From Verrucomicrobiaceae bacterium (lineage in GTDB: Bacteria; Verrucomicrobiota; Verrucomicrobiia; Verrucomicrobiales; Akkermansiaceae), in assembly GCA_027486655.1 (NCBI GenBank), contig JAIXOR010000051.1, forward strand, positions 62,001 through 126,000: DNA of 64,000 nucleotides, given 5' to 3'. Of this stretch, positions 17,871-26,229 are shown in pieces; positions within the stretch are counted from its first letter, which is position 1, and every line of letters starts with the position of its first letter. The notes below the pieces were generated by a model that was not told the origin of the DNA, made no database searches, and saw only the letters and a list, made by a program, of their open reading frames with translations. Position numbers and translations under genes: made by a program.

Positions 17871-18212
17871 CACCGCGCCCTCCGCCGCACCCAAACCACC
17901 CTCGGCACGGACCAACCCGACTGGGAAGCCTGGCTCATGTTCTTCCTCCGCTCCCTCGTGAAGCAAAAAGACGCCCTCGCGAAGAAGATCGCCATCGATG
18001 ACGCCAATGCCGACGACCTCCACCCGCTCGCCAAAAAGATCGTCGCCCTCCTCCCCGATCACGAAATCCTCACACTCAGCCAACTCGTCCAACTCACCGG
18101 CGGCAAACCCAGCACGCTGAAACTGCGCCTCAAGGAACTCGTCGAAAAAGGCCACCTCCTGCCCAAGGGAAAAGGGCGCGGGGCGCATTATGTGAGAGGG
18201 CCGAGATCTTGA
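17871..18212 (+). pseudogene. Fic-family protein remnant (C-terminal winged-helix part only)
   Basis: The readable portion 'HRALRRTQTTLGTDQPDWEAWLMFFLRSLVKQ' continues to 'ILTLSQLVQLTGGKPSTLKLRLKELVEKGHLLPKGKGRGAHYV'. It closely resembles the C-terminal end of Fic/DUF4172-type AMP-transferase proteins, with the helix after the catalytic core and a winged helix. The catalytic motif HPFxxGN and all N-terminal parts are absent. The in-frame sequence upstream (17640-17870) looks non-coding. I infer a decayed gene left at the edge of the accessory island. A small standalone winged-helix protein cannot be excluded. Confidence 0.6.
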
Positions 18213-18365
18213 AGTTTAACCCCAGGTTTTGGCAACACACGCACAGCCCAAAGCCCCGCAAGTAAAAGCCGCACCCTGTTGACTGCGGCCGCCTAAGAAA
18301 TTGGTCAAATTTCAAAAAAGTGCCCCAAAGACGAAAATGCCAGAACTCTGTGGCGAAGTGTGGTT

Positions 18366-19244
18366 ATGCTCGCACTCAGCCAAGGGCTGATTCAATTTGG
18401 TCCGGTGAATTGCGGAACTATTGATCTACCCGACGAAATCGTTTCGGCCCTTGAACGGGACCAGTTGGTGATATTTGCCGGAGCAGGTGTGTCGATGGGC
18501 CAACCTGCTTCGCAACCTGACTTTGATGGACTAGCCAAAGAAATATCAGGAGATTCAAACCAAAACATTGACATACCGATTGATGAGTTTCTGGGGGACC
18601 TCGCCGAATCCGGCGTTAAGGTACATCAACTCTGTCGCGAGATTATCTGTGGGCGTGGAAGCCAACCCAATGAGATTCACAGAGAAATCTTGCGTTTGTT
18701 TCGAGCGGGCACAGGTGTCCGAATCGTCACAACAAATTTTGATACCCATTTCAGTCGTGCGGCGGAGGCACTGGGTTGGTCCGTCCCGGTTTACGAAGCG
18801 CCGGCACTACCCCTTGGCCGTGATTTCTCAGGTATAGTGCACCTTCACGGCTCGATACTCGGACAACCAAACAACCTCGTGCTGACCGATGCGGATTTTG
18901 GCTGTGCATATCTGACTGACGCCTGGGCGAGCACCTTTCTCCGATCGCTTTTCGTTGAATTCACAATACTATTTATTGGCTATAGCCATCGAGACCCCCC
19001 GATCCGTTATCTAGCTCGTGGCTTAACCGGGCGTAAAGGTCCGAAGCGTTTTGCGGTGACGGATGAAGAAGACTTGAGTCGCTGGCGTTCGCTGGGAATA
19101 ACGCCTGTTCCATATCCAAAACGTGAAGAGCCAGATGTACATGGTGCATTAAATGAAGGGATACCGGTTCCAACCCGGTCCTCTATCGCGTCGGTCTTCA
19201 CGCACTCAATGAAACCAAGGTCCTTCAACCTAAGCAAAAGCTGA
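18366..19244 (+). pseudogene. SIR2-domain (NADase-like) defence-type protein, N-terminal fragment
   Basis: About 292 residues hold a complete SIR2-like fold: 'LERDQLVIFAGAGVSMGQP' (NAD-binding GAGxS), 'RIVTTNFDTHFSRAAE' (TxNxD), 'GIVHLHGSI' (HG) and 'TILFIGYSHRDPPIRYLARGL'. Long bacterial SIR2 proteins of this type are NAD-degrading anti-phage effectors. This frame ends in an unrelated tail after about position 19150, while the C-terminal part of the same family resumes in another frame (19157-20401). GTG at 18360 or ATG at 18366 are possible starts. Base composition is visibly more A/T-rich than the neighbours, suggesting transfer. Confidence 0.75.
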
Positions 19245-20401
19245 GTTTGTTGACCGGACTGATTTACAGACCCGTTAGTGGCGCCCGCCACGAAGTATAC
19301 GCCTTGGCGAAGACGCTTTATACTCAGCTCACGACACCGGAAAAAGCCACCCTATGGCACGCCATCGAAGCCGGACCGCCACTGAAGTGGATTGAACACA
19401 TCGAACCGGAGCGACGCACGGAGGTTTGGCAATACCAAATCGACCGCTTCGTGCTCTATCTCTATACGGAATTTCCACACGATCCGGCGGCCCAAAAGCC
19501 TTATGCCCAGCTGGAAATGCGTGCGCCCGGATTCGTGAACGCTAAACACCGAGCCTTGGATCAGGATTTCTGGTTTGGCGGTGTCAGGGACCTCGCTCGA
19601 TGTTCTAGGTCGGTCGAAGACATTTTGATGAGTAGCCCGGAAGAACAGCTCGACTATTTTCTCAATTTCAAGACCGAAGACCCATTGGAAGAGACACGCG
19701 AGGGCTTGGTGAGCAATGTCGCTCGTGCCGCCGGAAAGAATTCCGCTTGGGGGGTCCAACTGATGCGCGCGCTCAGCAACCGTGATGCTTGGAATAGCGA
19801 TCTTTGGAATTCGATCTTTTGGCAGTTGTCCTTCGTAAAATTGCCAGCTGAGGACCAACGTTGGCTGCTCAGCTACGTTGAGGGCAAATTCAGTCATAAC
19901 GAGATCATCCTGGATGGAATAACATATTTTCTATTTAACAGTGCCCTTTTTGCCAAGGAGACCTCCGTGAATCCTGACATGCTGCATAATTATTGGAGCG
20001 AACGCTTAAAGGGCCGTCCGTTCTCTCTCACAGGCCAAGAGGCCCACGCCATGCTGAATTGGGTTTGGATGCTCCCGCCGTGCGAATTCGCTGAAGCGGT
20101 TCCACTTGTCCTCGGCGGCCCCGAGTTTGAATCCGATGGTTGGACAGCGATGACGCAGATTCTCGAATCGCCACTCCCCGCTGCACAGCCGTCTCTTCTA
20201 TTGGAGCTGTGGGCTTACATCTTGGAGCACTCGAACGGGCTCTACGTGGACGAGAAGGATTACCAAAAGCTGCTCGGCCGCCTGCCGAAGAATCCGACCC
20301 TCCTTGATAAATGGGAACGAGTTTGCCAAGCCCTCAGCCGCCAAGGTGCATCTTGCGCCGATTCGCTTTTTGGAGAAGGCAAACGCCATTTCACTACCTA
20401 G
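19157..20401 (+). pseudogene. SIR2-family defence-type protein, C-terminal fragment in a shifted frame
   Basis: The frame is open from 19157, with a TTG at 19247 as its first plausible start. It encodes about 414 residues beginning 'VLYRVGLHALNETKVLQPKQ' and continuing with alpha-helical sequence ('LVSNVARAAGKNSAWGVQLMRALSNRD', 'DLWNSIFWQLSFVKLPAEDQRWLLSYVE'). This resembles the helical C-terminal region of the about 1200-residue SIR2 proteins. Fragments 1 and 2 together are about 700 residues, so an internal deletion plus a frame change around 19150-19200 is inferred. The pair would be non-functional unless fragment 2 is translated on its own. Confidence 0.6.
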
Positions 20402-20484
20402 CAACGGCGCTTGCCTCGTTTCATTTTTGATGAGGTGACGGTTTCTCCATAGCTGTAAATTTGTGCTCCTGGGTACTATTACTT

Positions 20485-20557
20485 CAACAAAGCCCTTACC
20501 ATCTCCGGGCTGAGTTTGTGGGTGATGTCCGCATCGGCGATGCAGGCCGGGGGCGAG
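20485..20557. repeat. Displaced duplicate of the SNF2 helicase gene 3' end (copy 1)
   Basis: This stretch repeats, with scattered substitutions and a 1-base indel, the sequence at 21469-21540. On the minus strand it reads 'ADADITHKLSPEMVRALLK' plus a stop, against 'ADADITNKLSPEMVRALLE' plus a stop at the real helicase terminus. The rest of the 20402-20773 gap is A/T-rich and holds no gene that I can support, apart from hairpins at 20644-20692. Confidence 0.85.
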
Positions 20558-20643
20558 GAGGGCAGCAGCGGGTTGCCATTTGAACAGCAAGCTGCTAGCT
20601 CAATTGGCTACACAAAATGAACCCACCAATTTCAACCAAAAGA

Positions 20644-20692
20644 AAACCCCTAGGGCCGCGAGACCGAAGGGGTTTCTGCGGGCAAACCCTTT
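20644..20692 (+). other. Alternative hairpins upstream of the NYN gene
   Basis: AAACCCCT (20644-20651) pairs with AGGGGTTT (20668-20675). That same segment can instead pair with AAACCCTTT (20684-20692). The arrangement is three mutually exclusive arms. It sits about 80 bases before the NYN start and could be a terminator of upstream transcription or an attenuator; there is no strong U-tract. Confidence 0.35.
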
Positions 20693-20773
20693 CGGATCGA
20701 CCCATCGCCACAGGGGCGAGAAGTTGGAGAAACATTACCACAGGGATGGGGATGTCAATACGGATTTTCAAAC

Positions 20774-21448
20774 ATGACTGAAGCGTCAACCGATCCCGAG
20801 GCAGCCCCCGCACGCAAGAAGGCCATGGTTTATGTGGACGGTTTCAATCTCTATTTTGGGATTTTACAAGGCTCGCCGAACTTGAAATGGTTGAACCTTC
20901 AATCGTTTATGGACTTCCTCAGGCCGGACGAGGAGGTGGTCGGCGTGCGGTATTTCACGGCCATGGTGGATCCACAAAAGCATCAGTCGGTCTCCCGGGA
21001 TCGGCAGAAGCGATACCTTCAAGCCCTTGGGTCCTGCTCGCGGATCAAGGTGGTCAACGGCAAGTATCAGATGAGGGAGGTGAGCTGTCGCGCGCGCTGC
21101 GGGGATCGTTACGAAGTGCCAGAGGAGAAAAAGACTGATGTGGGCATCGCCGTTCAAATGATCTCGGATGCCATCGACGGACTGATGGACCGGATCGTCC
21201 TCGTCTCCGGCGACTCCGACCTTGAACCAGCGGTCGAGTGGATTCGCAAGCGCCACCCCGAAATCAAGATCACGGTTTACATCCCGCAAGATCCCGGCGA
21301 TGCCAAACAAAGACGGAATGATACCTACCGAAACATGGGAGTCGATGCCAAGCCCCTGCCCACAGCGGACATCCACCGGTTTCAGTTTCCCAACAAAGTC
21401 GATCTCGGGAGCGGTCGCACGGTGGAACGTCCGACTAAGTGGAGATAG
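20774..21448 (+). CDS. NYN-domain (LabA/DUF88-like, PIN-fold) putative RNase
   Basis: The 224-residue protein is a NYN domain of the PIN-like nuclease superfamily. Acidic residues expected to bind metal are visible: D22 in 'MVYVDGFNLYF', D122 in 'EEKKTDVGIAVQMI', and D147 and D149 in 'VLVSGDSDLEPAVEW'. A variable 'VNGKYQMREVSCRARCGDRYEVPEEK' segment carries cysteines (105, 109). Such proteins are predicted RNA-processing or RNA-degrading enzymes, sometimes in defence or toxin contexts. The gene lies between two copies of the helicase 3' end and next to the broken SIR2 gene, so it is probably acquired. It ends 14 bases from the helicase stop (convergent). Confidence 0.85.
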   Translation: MTEASTDPEAAPARKKAMVYVDGFNLYFGILQGSPNLKWLNLQSFMDFLRPDEEVVGVRYFTAMVDPQKHQSVSRDRQKRYLQALGSCSRIKVVNGKYQMREVSCRARCGDRYEVPEEKKTDVGIAVQMISDAIDGLMDRIVLVSGDSDLEPAVEWIRKRHPEIKITVYIPQDPGDAKQRRNDTYRNMGVDAKPLPTADIHRFQFPNKVDLGSGRTVERPTKWR

Positions 21449-21462
21449 CTCGAAATCCTCCC

Positions 21463-24162
21463 TCACTCCAACAAGGCCCTTACCATCTCCGGGCTGAGCT
21501 TGTTGGTGATGTCGGCGTCCGCCAGCAGGCCGGCGGCGAGCTGGGCTTTTTGTTGCTGCATCTGGTGGATGCGTTGCTCGACGGTGTCCTGGCAGAGGAG
21601 TTTGTGGACGAAGACCGGTTTGTCCTGGCCGATGCGGTAGGCGCGGTCGGTGGCCTGGGCTTCGGCGGCGGGGTTCCACCAGGGGTCGTAGTGGATGACG
21701 GTGTCGGCGGCGGTGAGGTTGAGGCCGGTGCCGCCGGCCTTGAGGGAGATGAGGAAGAGCGGGATTTTGCCGGTTTGGAAGTCCTCGACGAGTTTGCCGC
21801 GGTCCTTGGAGGCTCCGGTGAGTTTCAGGTAAGGGATCTTTTCCTTCACCAGATGCGCCTCGATGAGCGAGAGCATGGTGGTGAACTGGGAGAAGATGAG
21901 GATGCGGCGGCCTTCCTCGATGAGCACGGCGAGCAGTTCCGTTAGAAAATCGAGTTTCGCGGAGTTGTGGATCGTGTTGGCGAACTCGTCGGGCAGCAGG
22001 CGCGGATCGCAGCAGATCTGGCGGAGCTTGAGCAGGGCGTCGAGGAAGACCATCTGGAAGTCGCTGCCGCCGCGCGCGGCGATGGCTTCGCGGACGCGCT
22101 TGTTCATGGTGGCTCTCACCGTTTCGTAGAGGTCCTTCTGCGCGGTGTGGAGTTCGATGAGGTGGACGAGCTCGGTTTTCGGCGGCAGTTCCTTGGCCAC
22201 CTGGTCCTTGGTGCGGCGGAGGATCAGCGGGGCGACGCGTTTTTTGAGCTGCTCGTTGCGCTCGGGATCGCCGTTGTTCTCGATGGGTTTGCGGTAGGTA
22301 TTGTTGAAGCTTTCCTCGCTGCCGAGGAAACCGGGCACCAGGAACTTCATCAGGCTCCAGAGCTCGCCGAGGTGGTTTTCCACCGGTGTGCCTGAGAGAC
22401 AGAGGCGGTGTTTCGCATCGAGCTTGCAGGCGGCCTGCGCGACCTTGGCGTGCGGGTTCTTGATGTTCTGCGCCTCATCGAGCACGACGAGGTGGAAGGT
22501 GTGCGGGCGGAGTTTCTCGATATCGCGGTGGAGCAGCGCGAAGGACGTGATGACGAGGTCCGCGTAGGGGATGGAGCGATGGTATTTCTTCCGGTCGGGT
22601 CCGGAGAGCACGAGCACGCGGAGGTCGGGCGTGAACTTGCGGGCTTCCGCCTGCCAGTTCGGCACGACGGAGGTGGGGGCGACGACGAGCGCGGGTTTGC
22701 CCAGCGAGTGGCCGGATTGCTTTTCCGTTAGAATGTGGGTGAGCGTTTGCAGCGTTTTGCCGAGGCCCATGTCGTCGGCAAGGATGCCGTGCAGACCGTG
22801 ACGCGCGAGGAACTGCATCCAGCGGAAACCGGCGAGCTGATAGTCGCGCAGCGTGGCATTGAGGCCGGATGCGGGATCGACCGGCGCGATGCCGGAGAAA
22901 TCGCGCAGTTTTGAAGAGAGCTCGGAAAGATCCGGCGGCGCTTCGATGCCCAGCCCTTCGAGTCCCGCGAGCGTGGCGGCATCGAGCGCGTGGAGCTTGG
23001 TGCGCTCGGGAAACTTCGGATCGATGAGCGAGGCGAGGTGGTTGAGGATGCGGCGCACGCGGCCGATGGGCAGGCGCAGCGCGTCGCCATTCGGCAGCGG
23101 CGCATAGACATGGCCGGTGTTCGGGTTGTGGAGCGTTTCTTCCAGGAAATCGCTTTCTAGCAGATTTGCGAGGATCGGCAGCAGGTCGTGGCGTTCGCCG
23201 CCGACATCGAAGCCGACGGACAGGCTGAACCATCCGCCGCCGGATGCCGTGAGCGAGCTGTCCCAGTCCGAGGGATCCGCATCGAAGACACGGTGGCCCA
23301 CGTTGTCGTCGATGGTGAGGGTCCAACCCTGGGCTTCCAGTTTCTCCACCATCTCGCCGCGGAACTGGTGCCAGAAGAGATCGACATCGATGCGGCTGGG
23401 ATCGGGGAACCAGCGGTCGCGCGCCGGGCCTTCGCGGGCGTCGCGGGATTTCAGGTTGAGGAGGAAGCGCCAGGCGGAGTTCGATTGCAGGGAGGAGAGC
23501 CCGGTTTCCGAAAGCTCACGCGCGGCGCGGTTCTCGGCATGCTCGGAGTGCTCGAGGATGGCGCGCCTGCCATCCGTTAGAGTCATCTCGCTCGTCCAGT
23601 GCGGCATCGAAGCACGCAGCGGGCTACGATGTCCATCGTAGTTTGCCACAGCCTCGGCGAAGATCCAGAACTCCGGATCCGGCTGGCCGAGCGACTGGAG
23701 CAGGAGCTTGGAAGCCCGGTCGACGGTCGAACGGGTGACGTGCAGTTCGAAGGTGGGTTTGGGAGCAAGGCGCGGCAACGAGGCGGCCGGAGCCGGGGCG
23801 GGGACGGGTTTCTCCAACTCCGCGGCGACGGCCCGGGCCACGCTGTGGCCGCTCCAGCGCGTGAGGTCACGTTCCTTCTCCGCCTTGATGAGGAGGGCGG
23901 CACTGTGATGGCAGAAGGATCCGAGATCGCAGGAACACGAGGTTTCCATTTCCCAGGAGTCTCCGGATTTCCAGAACGAGACCTCCACCTCCTCCCCGGC
24001 GACTTGAGCAAGCAGGCTGAAGGACCCGGGCGACGGTTCGTCAAGCCGGGCATCCCGGACTTTTGAAACGAGGGACTTCGCCGCGGCGAGGATCTCCTCA
24101 TCGTAGCGATTCCGCCAACGGGAATCGTGGATGAACTGGGAAGGATCGGCGGCAGCTGACAC
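21463..24162 (-). CDS. SNF2/RapA-like DEAD-box helicase with SWIM zinc finger
   Basis: The 899-residue protein carries an N-terminal SWIM zinc finger, C76-x-C78...C84-x-H86 ('CSCDLGSFCHH'). After a long middle region comes the SNF2 motor: motif I 'LADDMGLGKTLQTL', motif II 'VVLDEAQNIKN', motif III 'LSGTPVENHLGELWSL', and in the second lobe 'RILIFSQFTTMLSLIEAHL', 'GGTGLNLTAADTVIHYDPWWNPAAEAQATDRAYRIGQ'. This is the standard bacterial SWIM-SNF2 protein (ATP-driven remodelling or translocation on DNA or on DNA-bound proteins). Its extreme 3' end is duplicated at 20485-20557. No operon partner is evident. Confidence 0.93.
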   Translation of the reverse strand: MSAAADPSQFIHDSRWRNRYDEEILAAAKSLVSKVRDARLDEPSPGSFSLLAQVAGEEVEVSFWKSGDSWEMETSCSCDLGSFCHHSAALLIKAEKERDLTRWSGHSVARAVAAELEKPVPAPAPAASLPRLAPKPTFELHVTRSTVDRASKLLLQSLGQPDPEFWIFAEAVANYDGHRSPLRASMPHWTSEMTLTDGRRAILEHSEHAENRAARELSETGLSSLQSNSAWRFLLNLKSRDAREGPARDRWFPDPSRIDVDLFWHQFRGEMVEKLEAQGWTLTIDDNVGHRVFDADPSDWDSSLTASGGGWFSLSVGFDVGGERHDLLPILANLLESDFLEETLHNPNTGHVYAPLPNGDALRLPIGRVRRILNHLASLIDPKFPERTKLHALDAATLAGLEGLGIEAPPDLSELSSKLRDFSGIAPVDPASGLNATLRDYQLAGFRWMQFLARHGLHGILADDMGLGKTLQTLTHILTEKQSGHSLGKPALVVAPTSVVPNWQAEARKFTPDLRVLVLSGPDRKKYHRSIPYADLVITSFALLHRDIEKLRPHTFHLVVLDEAQNIKNPHAKVAQAACKLDAKHRLCLSGTPVENHLGELWSLMKFLVPGFLGSEESFNNTYRKPIENNGDPERNEQLKKRVAPLILRRTKDQVAKELPPKTELVHLIELHTAQKDLYETVRATMNKRVREAIAARGGSDFQMVFLDALLKLRQICCDPRLLPDEFANTIHNSAKLDFLTELLAVLIEEGRRILIFSQFTTMLSLIEAHLVKEKIPYLKLTGASKDRGKLVEDFQTGKIPLFLISLKAGGTGLNLTAADTVIHYDPWWNPAAEAQATDRAYRIGQDKPVFVHKLLCQDTVEQRIHQMQQQKAQLAAGLLADADITNKLSPEMVRALLE
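21469..21540. repeat. SNF2 helicase gene 3' end (copy 2, functional), partner of 20485-20557
   Basis: This copy encodes the actual last residues of the helicase. The matching diverged copy at 20485-20557 lies about 0.98 kb away in the same orientation with the NYN gene between them. Direct duplication of a host-gene 3' end is the footprint expected when an element inserts at that end and supplies a replacement terminus. Confidence 0.85.
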
Positions 24163-24196
24163 GGGAGGGCAGCATCAGGCGCGTGGCCGAGCGACG

Positions 24197-24592
24197 TCAA
24201 GACTGGCTGACCGGCGAACAGATCTCGACCACGATGCCATCCTTGTCGCGGACAAAGGCGACGGTCTGGCCCCAGGGCTTGAGGGCCGGGGGTGAAACGG
24301 CGACAGCCCCGGCGGTGAGTGCCCGTTGATAGGCGGCGGGCACGTCGTCCGAGACGAAGGCGATCTCAAAACCGGCGGGACGTTTCGAAAGGCAGTTTTC
24401 CTCGAATCCGCCGGGTAGATTGGACTTCGCCAAGCCGTTGGCTGCGAACGAAAGGGTGGTGCTGCCGGTATCCATTTCCGCATACATCCCGGCCTCGTGG
24501 ACGAAGCGGCGGGTGAGGCCGAACGCGTCCTCATAGAATGCGACCGAGCGCGGCACGTCCTTCACGTAGAGGATGGTGTAACCGAGTTTCAT
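24197..24592 (-). CDS. VOC (glyoxalase/bleomycin-resistance) family protein
   Basis: The 131-residue protein has the paired beta-alpha-beta-beta-beta units of the vicinal oxygen chelate fold. The first is 'KLGYTILYVKDVPRSVAFYEDAFGLTRRFV', with 'AEMDTGSTTLSFA'. The second is 'FEIAFVSDDVPAAYQRALTAGAVAV', ending 'TVAFVRDKDGIVVEICSPV', whose terminal Glu is the usual metal ligand. Members include glyoxalases, dioxygenases and antibiotic-binding proteins, and the substrate cannot be told here. The ATG at 24592 matches the family start; upstream in-frame starts add 80 residues that overlap the divergent rseP leader. Confidence 0.88.
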   Translation of the reverse strand: MKLGYTILYVKDVPRSVAFYEDAFGLTRRFVHEAGMYAEMDTGSTTLSFAANGLAKSNLPGGFEENCLSKRPAGFEIAFVSDDVPAAYQRALTAGAVAVSPPALKPWGQTVAFVRDKDGIVVEICSPVSQS

Positions 24593-24758
24593 GCGCGGGA
24601 ATGGAACCAAGCCGGGGGGCATCCGGCAAGCCCCGAGAGCAGGAAATGCGGAGCTGTTTTCCAAGCCAAAAGACAGGTTTTCCCGCGATGCCGTAAATTG
24701 AATGAACTTGCCGGATGGTCCGGCGACGCTAAGTTCCCGCAGTTCCCTCACCCCACCC

Positions 24759-26189
24759 ATGTCCGGACTCCCCACCTTTATCCAAGTGATCGTGTTGCTC
24801 GCAGTGGTCATCACGCTGTTCAACATCATCATCTTCGTCCACGAGCTCGGCCACTTCTGGGCTGCACGCTGGAGAGGGCTTCAGATCGACCGTTTCCAGA
24901 TCTGGTTTGGAAAGCCGATCTGGAAGAAGGAGGTCAACGGTGTGCAGTATGGTCTCGGATGGATTCCCGCCGGGGGCTTCGTGGCGCTGCCGCAGATGGC
25001 ACCGATGGAGGCCTTGGAGGGCGGAGAAAAGCCTGGCAGGAAGCTGCCGCCGATCACACCGCTGGACAAGATCATCGTCGCCTTCGCCGGTCCGTTGTTC
25101 TCGATGCTGCTGGCGCTGGCCTCCGCACTGGTGGTGTGGAAGGTGGGAAAACCGAAGGATTTCATCGCATCACAGGAAATCGGCTACGTGGAGCCCGGAA
25201 GCCACGCCGCCAAGGCAGGTCTCCTGCCCGGCGATAAAATCACCGCCATCAATGGCAAGACCGTGAACGGTTTCGCGGGATCGCTCGATTCCATTTCCGA
25301 GAGAATCATCCTCAGCCGCGGTCAGAGCATCACTTTCACCATCGAGCGGCCCGGCCAGAGCACACCGCTTCAACTGGTGTCCGGCTTCGAAACCGATCAG
25401 AGCGGCTGGTTCCAGCGCCTGCTCCGCTTCAAGCGCGAGGAGCTGCGGGATGTCGGGATCGACACCGCGAGCACCCTGATCGTGGACAGCGTCAGCAAGA
25501 ACAGCCCTGCCGCGGATGCGGGTCTGGCGAAGGGTGACCGGATTGTTTCGATCGATGGCAAGCCGCTTTACAGCCGCATGCAGTTCTCGCAGCACCTCAA
25601 GGAAAAGGAATGGAAGACCGTGAGGATCGCCGTGCAATCCCCGGCTGGCGGCAGCCGTGAGGTGGAGCTCACCCCGGAGAAGCCATTGAAACCCGCGGGT
25701 CGTGATCCGATGGTGGGCATCGGGTGGGACGCGAGTTCGGAAGTGGACATCCGCATCGTCCATCCCGGGCCGATCCAGCAGGTGTCGGACAGCCTGCGCA
25801 TGATGTGGATCACCATCACCAGTGTGGTGGCCACGGATTCAAGCATCGGGGTGGACCACCTGAGCGGGCCGGTGGGCATCGCGAAGATGCAGTATCACCT
25901 GTTGCAGATGGATGACGGCTGGCGGCGCATTCTCGCGTTCATGGTTCTCTTCAACGTGAACCTCGCGGTGCTCAACATGATGCCCTTCCCGGTTCTGGAT
26001 GGCGGTCACATCACGCTGGCGCTTCTGGAGAAACTCTTCGGACGTCCGGTCGAGGCAAAGCCGCTGGAAATCCTGCAAACCGCCTGCGCGCTGCTGCTGA
26101 TTTCACTGATGCTGTTTGTGACGACCAAGGACCTCGGCGACACCTTCCGCGGCGGATCGTCGAAGGAACAGGAAGTGGTGTTTCCCTGA
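24759..26189 (+). CDS. rseP: RseP-type site-2 intramembrane zinc metalloprotease
   Basis: The 476-residue membrane protease has HExxH at residues 28-32 (VHELGHFWAARW) in the first membrane segment and the second metal motif 'NMMPFPVLDGGHITLAL' near the C-terminus. Two PDZ domains lie between: 'YVEPGSHAAKAGLLPGDKITAINGKTV' and 'SVSKNSPAADAGLAKGDRIVSIDGKPL'. Family members cut anti-sigma factors after a first protease has acted, releasing ECF sigma factors. An ECF/anti-sigma pair occurs elsewhere in this window (59.6-61.1 kb), but no link is shown. The ATG at 24759 puts the first helix right at the N-terminus as in known RseP. Confidence 0.93.
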   Translation: MSGLPTFIQVIVLLAVVITLFNIIIFVHELGHFWAARWRGLQIDRFQIWFGKPIWKKEVNGVQYGLGWIPAGGFVALPQMAPMEALEGGEKPGRKLPPITPLDKIIVAFAGPLFSMLLALASALVVWKVGKPKDFIASQEIGYVEPGSHAAKAGLLPGDKITAINGKTVNGFAGSLDSISERIILSRGQSITFTIERPGQSTPLQLVSGFETDQSGWFQRLLRFKREELRDVGIDTASTLIVDSVSKNSPAADAGLAKGDRIVSIDGKPLYSRMQFSQHLKEKEWKTVRIAVQSPAGGSREVELTPEKPLKPAGRDPMVGIGWDASSEVDIRIVHPGPIQQVSDSLRMMWITITSVVATDSSIGVDHLSGPVGIAKMQYHLLQMDDGWRRILAFMVLFNVNLAVLNMMPFPVLDGGHITLALLEKLFGRPVEAKPLEILQTACALLLISLMLFVTTKDLGDTFRGGSSKEQEVVFP

Positions 26190-26229
26190 GGCCTCCGACT
26201 CCGCCGGGAAGGCGGGTGCGATCCCCTCA

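Noticed and set aside
19160-19183. ACCGG-TTCCAAC-CCGGT looks like a tRNA T-arm
   Set aside because: No acceptor, D-arm or anticodon arm fits around it, and position 57 of the loop is C instead of a purine.
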